Shown one piece after another: positions 57,307-64,000 of a DNA stretch of 64,000 bases. The notes beneath the pieces are model-generated. The model was not told where the DNA came from. It searched no databases and saw only the letters and a program-made list of their open reading frames with translations. The stretch comes from Micrococcus endophyticus (GTDB taxonomy: Bacteria; Actinomycetota; Actinomycetes; Actinomycetales; Micrococcaceae), in NCBI RefSeq assembly GCF_014205115.1, contig NZ_JACHMW010000001.1, positions 1,426,001-1,490,000 of the forward strand, written 5' to 3'. Within the stretch, counting starts at the first letter, position 1. Each line of letters begins with the position of its first letter. The position numbers and the translations under genes are program-made.

Positions 57307-57858
57307 TCACTCGGCCGGAGGGGTCCCCTCGAAGCAGACCTTCGGGACCGGCACCGAGTCGCACATCTGGCCCGACGTCTGCGGAGCCCCAACCAGCTCC
57401 ACACCGATCGTGCCCTCAATGCAGCCGGAGTCGTCCGCCGAGTTGCCCGTGTTGTTGATGACGTAGAAGATCGTCAGTTCCTCACCGGGCGCAAGCGTGA
57501 GCTGGTCTTCCGTCAGCGGGACGACACCTTTCTTCGTCGGGTAGTCGTTGTACAGCGAAGAGGTGCCGGTGAAGGGCTTCCGGGTTTTCTTGTCGAAGGT
57601 GACCGTCACGGTCGACGGGGTCAGAGTCACGGTCTCCTGCGTGTCGTTCTTGACCGTGACCCAGAAGCCGTAAGCGTGCTTGATGTCGTTCGGGTTGTTG
57701 CCCGGGAACTTCACGACCTCGCCGACCTCGCCGACGTTAGGGCAGATCGGGGACGCGGCAAAGGCCGGGGCCGCCGAGACGGCGGCAACGGCGGGCACCG
57801 ACCAGGCCAGACCGGCGGTGACCTTGCGGCGGGAAAGGGTGGAGGTGTTCTTCTGCAT
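57307..57858 (-). CDS. Tat-like secreted protein of unknown function
   Basis: 183 residues. The N-terminus MQKNTSTLSRRKVTAGLAWS continues hydrophobically to AAPAFAAS, a twin-arginine-type signal with an AxA cleavage site near residue 34. The mature part has a beta-sandwich-like pattern (VTLTPSTVTVTFDKK, APGEELTIFYVINN) and four Cys residues that may form two disulfides. It is less GC-biased than its neighbours, suggesting later acquisition. ATG at 57858 has only a weak GTGAAG upstream. Confidence 0.75.
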   Translation of the reverse strand: MQKNTSTLSRRKVTAGLAWSVPAVAAVSAAPAFAASPICPNVGEVGEVVKFPGNNPNDIKHAYGFWVTVKNDTQETVTLTPSTVTVTFDKKTRKPFTGTSSLYNDYPTKKGVVPLTEDQLTLAPGEELTIFYVINNTGNSADDSGCIEGTIGVELVGAPQTSGQMCDSVPVPKVCFEGTPPAE

Positions 57859-58057
57859 GGGCTTCACTCGTTTCGCGTTGAGGTGTGGCTTTCGCGCCCG
57901 AACGGGGTCCGGGGTCACGCGAGCGGACAAGAGCCCCCGCGACACCCTTCATGAGAATCGGCTGTGGAGGTCTCAAAGACAGTGTAGACGGATCGCCCAG
58001 CTCGTCGCCAGCCTCCCTGTGCGCCCGTGTGGAGGAGGGGCCCTCCTTTCGGTCGAC

Positions 58058-58063
58058 TAAGCT
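58058..58063 (+). promoter_or_regulatory. -10 box of the nucleotidyltransferase-like gene (leaderless)
   Basis: TAAGCT with 7 nt to the ATG at 58071. Confidence 0.5.
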
Positions 58064-58070
58064 CGCGGCC

Positions 58071-58958
58071 ATGGGCGAACGAGCGACGGGACCGCGACCG
58101 GCCGCCCCGCCGTCCCTGGACCTCGCCGCCCGGGTCCGACTGGGCCACGCCCGGATCGCCTACGTGATGGAGGAGGCGGAGCTCCGCGGCCTCCACGTGA
58201 AGGGCTACGCCGCAGAGCCCGGCGTCTACCGCGGCCGACGCAGCAGCTCCGACGTGGACCTCCTCGTCCACCCCTCGGACGCCGCCGCCGCGGTCGAGCT
58301 CCTGGCCTCGCACGGCTGGGCCCCCGTGGCCGGCTTCTCCGAGGGCTCGATCTTCGAGCACGCCGCCACCCTGTGGCACGACCACCTGGGCTACGTGGAC
58401 GTGCACCGCCTGTTCCCCGGTCTCGGCACGGACGCGGCCCGCACCTTCGACGCCCTGTGGGCGGAGCGCGCCATCCATGTGATCGCCGGCCGACCGGTCC
58501 CCGTGCCCGGCCCGGTGCACCAGCGGCTCGTGGTGATCGTCCACGCCGCGCGGGACTCGCACCGGGGCACCCTCGACGTCCGCCACATCAGAGACACGTC
58601 CAGCCCGGCCGAGTGGGACGCGCTGCGGCAGGAGGCGCGCCGGCTGCACGCCACGGCGGCCTGGCACGTGGCCACGGGCGAGGAGGCGGACGGCATGGAC
58701 GCACACGACCTCGCCCTGTTCGAGGCGCTGCAGCACGACGAGAGCGGCCTGGACCTGTTCCGCACCCGGTGGCGCACGGCCCGCTCCGCGCGGGAGCGCG
58801 CCCGCCTCGTGCTGCACACGCTGCCCGTGAACCGCCCCCACCTGCAGATGCGCCTGGGTCACGCGCCCACCCGCGCGGACCTCCGGCGGGAGCAGCGCAC
58901 CCGGATGGCCTCCCTCGCCCGCTGGGCCTGGACCCGGGGGGTGCGGCGTGGCCGCTGA
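58071..58958 (+). CDS. NTP_transf_5-like nucleotidyltransferase-family protein
   Basis: 295 residues. LHVKGYAAEPGVYRGR followed by SSSDVDLLVHPSD matches the G-x-x...D-x-D pattern of uncharacterised nucleotidyltransferases (PF14907-like) found beside PqqD-like genes in polysaccharide and RiPP loci. GHLGYVDVHRLFPG-like residues (here DHLGYVDVHRLF) may give a third acidic ligand. Substrate unknown. The PqqD-like gene overlaps its 3' end by 11 nt. Confidence 0.72.
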   Translation: MGERATGPRPAAPPSLDLAARVRLGHARIAYVMEEAELRGLHVKGYAAEPGVYRGRRSSSDVDLLVHPSDAAAAVELLASHGWAPVAGFSEGSIFEHAATLWHDHLGYVDVHRLFPGLGTDAARTFDALWAERAIHVIAGRPVPVPGPVHQRLVVIVHAARDSHRGTLDVRHIRDTSSPAEWDALRQEARRLHATAAWHVATGEEADGMDAHDLALFEALQHDESGLDLFRTRWRTARSARERARLVLHTLPVNRPHLQMRLGHAPTRADLRREQRTRMASLARWAWTRGVRRGR

Positions 58959-59325
58959 CCGTCTCCCCCGGACGTCCGGGACGACGTCGGAGCGTGGCTC
59001 CGCCTGGGCGGTCGCGCCCGGCGTCGCCTGGGCTTTGACCGACGGCGGCGGCGCCGCCGTCATGCACCTGGCGCACGGCGTCCCGCTGCTGCTCAGCCCC
59101 ACGGGCCACGCCGTGTGGGACGTCCTCGTGGGCGGCCGCACGCCGGAGGACGACCTGACCGCCGCGCCGCCGTCGCCCCTGTCCGAGGAGGCCGTGGCCG
59201 CCGAGACGGCCGCGGCATTCGGCCTGGCCCCGGAGGACGTCGCGGCCGACGTCGGCGCGTTCCTCGCGATGCTCGAGCAGCACGGCGTCGTCGTCCGCGT
59301 CGGCGGCGTCCTCCCCCGGCCCTGA
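58948..59325 (+). CDS. PqqD-like peptide-recognition (RRE) protein
   Basis: 125 residues. About 30-120 fit the PqqD fold: GVAWALTDGGGAAVMHL, then LLSPTGHAVWDVLVGGRTPE and DVGAFLAMLEQHGVVV at the end. PqqD domains bind leader peptides of RiPP precursors, but stand-alone copies also occur in surface-polysaccharide loci. GTG at 58948 gives MAADRLPR. No cyclase, peptidase or precursor is seen in the window. Confidence 0.75.
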   Translation: MAADRLPRTSGTTSERGSAWAVAPGVAWALTDGGGAAVMHLAHGVPLLLSPTGHAVWDVLVGGRTPEDDLTAAPPSPLSEEAVAAETAAAFGLAPEDVAADVGAFLAMLEQHGVVVRVGGVLPRP

Positions 59326-59364
59326 CCGTGCCGCCTCCCCCGCCGGGGGACCGCTGTCTGAGCC

Positions 59365-62300
59365 TCAGGCCTCTGGCGCGAAGATCGCGTCGATCACCTG
59401 CTGCGCCCATTCGAGCAGCGGCACGTCCACGAGGTCCTGGCCCATGACCGGCTTGGTCTTCGGGCGCGGGATGAGCACGCCGTTGAGCGCCGGCTTCACC
59501 TGGGACCCCTTGTACATGCGGGTCAGGCGCATCTGACGGGACTCCGGCAGGTCCGCGGCGGGGCCGAACTTCACGTTCTGGCCCAGCAGCATGACCTCGG
59601 TGATCCCTGCGGCACGGGCGTGGTTGCGGAACCGGGCGACGGCGACGAGCGCCTCCACCGGTTCCGGCAGCGGGCCGTAGCGGTCCTTGAGCTCCTCCAC
59701 CACGGCGTCCACGGCGGCGTCGTCCGCGGCCTGGGCGAGGTTGCGGTACATCTCCAGGCGCAGCCGCTCCCCCGGCACGTAGTCGTGCGGCAGGTGCGCG
59801 TTGACGGGCAGCTCCACCTTCACCTCGGCGGGCGCGGTGTCCTCCTCGCCCTTGAAGTCGGCCACGGCCTCGCCCACCATCCGCAGGTAGAGGTCGAAGC
59901 CCACGCCGGCGATGTGCCCGGACTGCTCGCCACCGAGCAGGTTGCCGGCGCCGCGGATCTCGAGGTCCTTCATGGCCAGCTGCATGCCGGCGCCGAGCTC
60001 GTTGTGGGTGGCCACGGCCTTGAGGCGCTCGAGGGCGACCTCGCCGAGGGGCTTCTGCGGGTCGTACAGGAAGTACGCGTACGCCCGCTCGCGGCCGCGG
60101 CCCACGCGGCCGCGCAGCTGGTGCAGCTGCGAGAGGCCGTAGCGGTGGGCGTCCTCCACGATCAGGGTGTTGGCGTTGGCGATGTCCAGGCCGGTCTCGA
60201 TGATCGTGGTGGAGACGAGCACGTCGAAGCGGCGCTCCCAGAAGTCCACCATGATCTGCTCGAGCCGGGCCTCGCCCATCTTGCCGTGGGCGACGGCGAT
60301 CCTCGCCTCCGGCACCAGCTCGGCGATGCGCTTGGCCACCTTGTCGATGGTGGTGACGCGGTTGTGCACGTAGAACACCTGGCCCTCGCGCATCAGCTCG
60401 CGGCGGATGGCGGCGGTGACCTGCTGGTCCGAGTAGGGGCCCACGGAGGTCAGCACGGGGTGCCGCTCCTCGGGGGCGGTGGCCAGGGTGGAGGTCTCGC
60501 GGATGCCGGTGAGGGACATCTCGAGGGTGCGCGGGATGGGCGTGGCGGACATGGCGAGCACGTCCACGTTGGTGCGCATCTTCTTCAGCGCCTCCTTGTG
60601 CTCCACGCCGAAGCGCTGCTCCTCGTCCACGATCACCAGGCCCAGGTCCTTGAACTGCACCTGGTCGGAGAGCAGCCGGTGGGTGCCGATCACCACGTCC
60701 ATCTCACCGTGGGCGAGCCCCTCGACGACCTCCTTGGATTCCTTGGCGGTCTGGAACCGGGAGAGCGCGGCCACCTTCACGGGGAAGCCGGCGAACCGGT
60801 CGGAGAACGTCTGGTGGTGCTGGCGGGCGAGCAGCGTCGTCGGGACGAGCACGGCCACTTGCTTGCCGTCCTGCACCGCCTTGAACGCGGCGCGCACGGC
60901 CACCTCCGTCTTGCCGAAACCGACGTCTCCGGAGACGAGCCGGTCCATGGGGACAGCCGCCTCCATGTCCTTCTTGACGTCCTCGATGGTGGTCAGCTGG
61001 TCCGGCGTCTCGATGAACGGGAACGCCTCCTCCAGCTCGCCCTGCCACGGGGTGTCCGGGGCGAACGCGTGGCCGCGCGAGGCCATGCGGGCCGAGTACA
61101 GGCGGATGAGCTCGCCGGCGATCTCGCGGGTGGCGCGCTTGGCCTTGGACTTGGTCTGCGCCCAGTCCGAGCCGCCCATCTTGGACAGCGACGGCGTCTC
61201 CCCGCCCACGTAGGTGGAGATCAGGTCGAGCTGGTCGGTGGGCACGAACAGCCGGTCCCCCGGCGCGCCCCGCTTGGAGGGGGCGTACTCGAGCACGAGG
61301 TACTCGCGGTAGGACTCCTCGGCGCCGGGGGCGGTGCGCGGGCCGCCGGTGACCTTGCGGCGCTGCAGCTCCACGAAGCGGGCGATGCCGTGCTGGGAGT
61401 GCACCACGTGGTCACCGGGCTGCAGGGTCAGCGGGTCGACGGCGTTGCGCCGCTTCCGGGCCAGCCGCGCCCCGGGGGCGCGCGTGCCCGCGGTGCGGTG
61501 CCGGCCGAAGAGGTCGTGCTCCGTGATCAGGGCGATCTGCGCGTCCGGGATCGTGAAGCCGGAGCCGACGGGCGCCGTCGCGATGGAGACCCGCCCCGGG
61601 GCGAGGTCCGCGGGCAGGGGCCCGTCCACCACGGCGGCCGTGAGGCCTGCCTCCGTGGTGAGCTCGGCGAGACGGCGGGCGGAGCCGGGGCCGTCGGTGA
61701 GGACCACGGCATGCCACCCCTCCGCGAGCCGGACGCGGGTGTGGGCGAGCATGGCCTCGATGTCGCCCGAGAAGGTCTGCGGGACGCCGAGGGTGGCGCG
61801 CAGGGTGGCGGCGTCGGGCAGCAGCTCGTCGTCCGAGACCAGCGCGGTGACGGACCAGAACCCCTGGTCCTGCTCGAGGGCGGCCGCGCGGAGTTCGGCC
61901 ACCGTGAGGAAGCCGCCGGCGGCGGACTGGTCCGCCCCGGCCACGTCCACCGGGGCGACCGCGCCCTGCGCGGCGCCGGCCCACGCGGCCTGGAGGAACT
62001 CCTCGTTGGTGGCCAGCAGGTCGTCGGCGCGGCCGCGCAGCCGCTCGGGCTCCACGAGGACGGTCAGTGAGCCGGTGGGCAGCATGCGGGGCAGCGACGT
62101 CATGGCCTCGGCCAGCAGCGGCGAGAGGGACTCCATGCCCTCCACGGCCACGCCCTCGGCGATCCGGTCCAGCATGTCCGCGGCGGCGGGCATGGCCGGG
62201 ATCAGCTCCTTCGCGCGCCGGCGCACGTGGTCCGTGATGAGCAGCTCGCGGCACGGGGGCGCGTACAGCTCGGTGGGGTGGCCCGAGCCGTCCTCCGTGG

Positions 62301-63018
62301 TGTCCTCGAGGGAACGCTGGTCCGCCACGGAGAACCAGCGCATCTGCTCCACCTCGTCGCCGAAGAACTCGATGCGCACGGGGTGGTCCTCGGTGGGCGG
62401 GAAGACGTCGATCAGCCCGCCGCGCACGGCGAACTCGCCGCGTCGGCTGACCATGTCCACACGTGAGTAGGCGGCGTCCGCGAGTGCGGCCACCACGCCG
62501 TCGAAGTCCCGCTCCTCCCCCGTCCGCAGGGTCACGGGGCTCAGCTCGCCGAGCCCGGCCACCAGGGGCTGCAGCACGGCACGCACGGGGGCGACGACGA
62601 CGCGCAGCGGCTCCCCGAGCTCCTCCGGGTGGGCGAGGCGGCGCAGCACGGCCAGCCGCGCGCCCACGGTGTCCGAGCGCGGGGACAGGCGCTCGTGCGG
62701 CAGCGTCTCCCAGGACGGGAACAGCGCGGCGGCACCGGCGGGGGCCCAGGCGGCGAGGTCGGTCACGAGGTCCTCGGCCTCGCGGGTGGTCGCGGTGACC
62801 ACGAGGACGGCGGCACGCTCGCCGTGGCCCTCGGCCAGCGCCTCGGCCAGGACGGTCAGCAGGGGCGCGCGGGCGCCGTCGGGCAGGCCGATCTCCAGCT
62901 CGACGCCCCGGGACTCGAGCGGCCGGGAGGCGGAGGCGACGGCCGCCTCGAGCGCGCGTTCGGCGCGCAGGCGCGGCAGCAGCGAGGCGAGGACGGGGAC
63001 GGTGTGCGATGCGCTCAC
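59365..63018 (-). CDS. mfd: Transcription-repair coupling factor
   Basis: 1217 residues; displaces RNA polymerase stalled at DNA damage and recruits UvrA. UvrB-like N-terminal domains (about 1-360), the RNA polymerase-interacting domain starting PGDHVVHSQHGIARFVEL (about 530), the SF2 translocase with GDVGFGKTEVA (about 700) and VDEEQRFG (about 800), the TRG region and a C-terminal D7 domain. GTG at 63018 overlaps the preceding stop (GTGA). Confidence 0.96.
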   Translation of the reverse strand: MSASHTVPVLASLLPRLRAERALEAAVASASRPLESRGVELEIGLPDGARAPLLTVLAEALAEGHGERAAVLVVTATTREAEDLVTDLAAWAPAGAAALFPSWETLPHERLSPRSDTVGARLAVLRRLAHPEELGEPLRVVVAPVRAVLQPLVAGLGELSPVTLRTGEERDFDGVVAALADAAYSRVDMVSRRGEFAVRGGLIDVFPPTEDHPVRIEFFGDEVEQMRWFSVADQRSLEDTTEDGSGHPTELYAPPCRELLITDHVRRRAKELIPAMPAAADMLDRIAEGVAVEGMESLSPLLAEAMTSLPRMLPTGSLTVLVEPERLRGRADDLLATNEEFLQAAWAGAAQGAVAPVDVAGADQSAAGGFLTVAELRAAALEQDQGFWSVTALVSDDELLPDAATLRATLGVPQTFSGDIEAMLAHTRVRLAEGWHAVVLTDGPGSARRLAELTTEAGLTAAVVDGPLPADLAPGRVSIATAPVGSGFTIPDAQIALITEHDLFGRHRTAGTRAPGARLARKRRNAVDPLTLQPGDHVVHSQHGIARFVELQRRKVTGGPRTAPGAEESYREYLVLEYAPSKRGAPGDRLFVPTDQLDLISTYVGGETPSLSKMGGSDWAQTKSKAKRATREIAGELIRLYSARMASRGHAFAPDTPWQGELEEAFPFIETPDQLTTIEDVKKDMEAAVPMDRLVSGDVGFGKTEVAVRAAFKAVQDGKQVAVLVPTTLLARQHHQTFSDRFAGFPVKVAALSRFQTAKESKEVVEGLAHGEMDVVIGTHRLLSDQVQFKDLGLVIVDEEQRFGVEHKEALKKMRTNVDVLAMSATPIPRTLEMSLTGIRETSTLATAPEERHPVLTSVGPYSDQQVTAAIRRELMREGQVFYVHNRVTTIDKVAKRIAELVPEARIAVAHGKMGEARLEQIMVDFWERRFDVLVSTTIIETGLDIANANTLIVEDAHRYGLSQLHQLRGRVGRGRERAYAYFLYDPQKPLGEVALERLKAVATHNELGAGMQLAMKDLEIRGAGNLLGGEQSGHIAGVGFDLYLRMVGEAVADFKGEEDTAPAEVKVELPVNAHLPHDYVPGERLRLEMYRNLAQAADDAAVDAVVEELKDRYGPLPEPVEALVAVARFRNHARAAGITEVMLLGQNVKFGPAADLPESRQMRLTRMYKGSQVKPALNGVLIPRPKTKPVMGQDLVDVPLLEWAQQVIDAIFAPEA

Positions 63019-64000
63019 GCGCGGACCTCCGGGGTCGGGGTGTCGGATGCGGGGGATGGGACGGGCGCGGCGGGCGCCTCGGCGGCCATGATGTCCCGGA
63101 TCTCCTCGAGGAAGGCCAGGACGTCGTCGGCGCCGCCCACGGGGCCGCCGGCGGTGAGCAGGTCGGTGCCCAGCAGCACGGCCATGGGGTAGGAGGTGAG
63201 GCCCAGCCCGCGGGCCGCGGCGCCGTTCGGGTCGTCCGCCACGAGGTCCGCGGGGATGGCGCCGGTCGACGCCGAGGGCGCGGCCCCGGCCTCGTGCTGC
63301 GGCATGAGCACTCGGAGGCGCACGGGGCCGAGCGACGCGCGGAACTCGTCCAGGCGTGCGATCACCTGGGAGCACGAGCCGCAGCCCGTGGAGAGGCGCA
63401 GGGCCACCACGGCGCCCCGGGAGGCGAGGGCGTGCAGGCCGGTGTAGCGGCCGTCCTCGATCACGAGGGCGTCCGGGAACGGCAGACGCTCCGGCCCGTC
63501 CGGGTCCTCGGCGACGGTCTCGACCGCAGTGGGGCCGGCGGGCGGCGCGGGGACCGCGCCGGGCGTGCCGGCGACGGCGTCCGGGTGCGCCCCCGTGGCG
63601 GCCACGGGGCCCGCGGCCAGCACGGGGTCCGCGGCCGGCACGGACTCGCGGCCCACGAGGAAGGCGGAGACGGCGAGCAGCACGGCGACGAGCAGCGCCC
63701 ACGCCCACGCGCCCGAGCCGAAGGCGGTGAGCGGCTGCCAGGCCAGGCCCGCGCCGTGCACCGCCAACGAGACGATCCCCTCGGCCAGCGCCAGGACAGC
63801 GAGGACCAGGAAGACGACGTTGCGGACCACGGTCCACCGGGAGATCGGGGCGGCCGAGGCCTCGCCGAAGCAGCCGCACGAGACGCCGTCGCCCTTCGCG
63901 CGGACCACGAGGACGAGGAACGCGGCGAACAGGGCGACGGCGGCCAGGCCCACCACGGGGCGCAGCACGGTGAACGGGAGCACGAGCGCCGCGGCGAGCA
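63015..64000 (-). CDS. MauE-type membrane domain fused to thioredoxin-like domain, partial
   Basis: The last 328 or so residues are visible; the 5' end lies beyond the window. Four helices of a MauE/DoxX-like domain with SCGCFGEASAAPISRW are followed by an Ala/Pro-rich linker (about 120-165) and a thioredoxin-like domain with STGCGSCSQVIARL (CGSC). This layout suits membrane electron transfer to an extracytoplasmic thiol domain. It is translationally coupled to mfd, an unusual partner. Confidence 0.82.
   Translation of the reverse strand, partial: LAAALVLPFTVLRPVVGLAAVALFAAFLVLVVRAKGDGVSCGCFGEASAAPISRWTVVRNVVFLVLAVLALAEGIVSLAVHGAGLAWQPLTAFGSGAWAWALLVAVLLAVSAFLVGRESVPAADPVLAAGPVAATGAHPDAVAGTPGAVPAPPAGPTAVETVAEDPDGPERLPFPDALVIEDGRYTGLHALASRGAVVALRLSTGCGSCSQVIARLDEFRASLGPVRLRVLMPQHEAGAAPSASTGAIPADLVADDPNGAAARGLGLTSYPMAVLLGTDLLTAGGPVGGADDVLAFLEEIRDIMAAEAPAAPVPSPASDTPTPEVRA

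Noticed and set aside
57859-58070. Minus-strand TACACT (57986-57981) as promoter of the secreted-protein gene
   Set aside because: It is over 120 bp from the start and has no matching -35 hexamer, so support is too thin to annotate.
58071-59325. A complete lasso-peptide or other RiPP cluster
   Set aside because: Only PqqD-like and nucleotidyltransferase-like genes are present. No precursor, peptidase, cyclase or exporter was found within 10 kb on either side.

Overview
The window is high-GC DNA (roughly 70% or more over most of its length) from an actinobacterium. Actinobacterial hallmarks are a SAM-IV type riboswitch ahead of metY/metX, an Lsr2-type protein, a biotin carboxylase/carboxyltransferase pair with a small epsilon-like subunit, a disulfide-less LpdA-type flavoprotein, an HTH-bearing class III cyclase, and many genes with a TANNNT box about 7 nt before the start codon (leaderless transcripts). 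Gene content and base composition suggest Micrococcus or another member of the Micrococcaceae. That is an inference; no rRNA gene is present to confirm it.

Bases 1 to about 13,600 are accessory. They hold the end of a YeiH-type permease, a truncated SemiSWEET gene, an alpha/beta hydrolase with a MerR-type regulator, and an unrecognised protein. Then comes a mosaic of insertion sequences around a lower-GC, phage-like island (5.4-7.5 kb: TerS-like protein, membrane protein, HNH nuclease, Lsr2-like protein). Next to the island lies a Cmx-type chloramphenicol exporter with a possible leader-peptide attenuator and an overlapping IS481-type transposase. One IS3-family element (IS407-like, 1247 bp) is present three times: one stand-alone copy (3923-5169) and two copies nested one inside the other (10108-12605). 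Both nested insertions can be reconstructed from 4-bp target duplications. A decayed IS5-family element (12635-13590) marks the edge of the core chromosome.

Bases 13,700-64,000 are core genes. They include glyS with an acetyltransferase; the metY-metX operon under the SAM-IV riboswitch; tdh-kbl for threonine degradation; gatCAB; ligA followed by an IMPase, a CPYC thioredoxin-like protein and a GNAT enzyme joined by 4-nt overlaps; and a birA-PH-cyclase-PP2C signalling set. Divergent from birA are the acyl-CoA carboxylase genes, with accE, a DUF885 protein and maf. Further on come an MHS transporter, lpdA, a nucleoside and sugar salvage run (PNP, phosphohexomutase, deoC), a surface-polysaccharide cluster (acyltransferase, low-molecular-weight Tyr phosphatase, O-antigen-ligase-like protein, BY-kinase), a Tat-like secreted protein, an NTP_transf_5-like/PqqD-like pair, mfd and a MauE-thioredoxin fusion.

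The most unusual non-coding content is two families of dispersed intergenic hairpins (four 70-bp copies of one, three copies of the other), a nested-stem candidate RNA at 6532-6612, abutting inverted repeats near 0.9 kb, a C17 homopolymer upstream of a promoter, a pentamer repeat tract after gatB, and a perfect 18-bp inverted repeat over the start of the acyltransferase gene.
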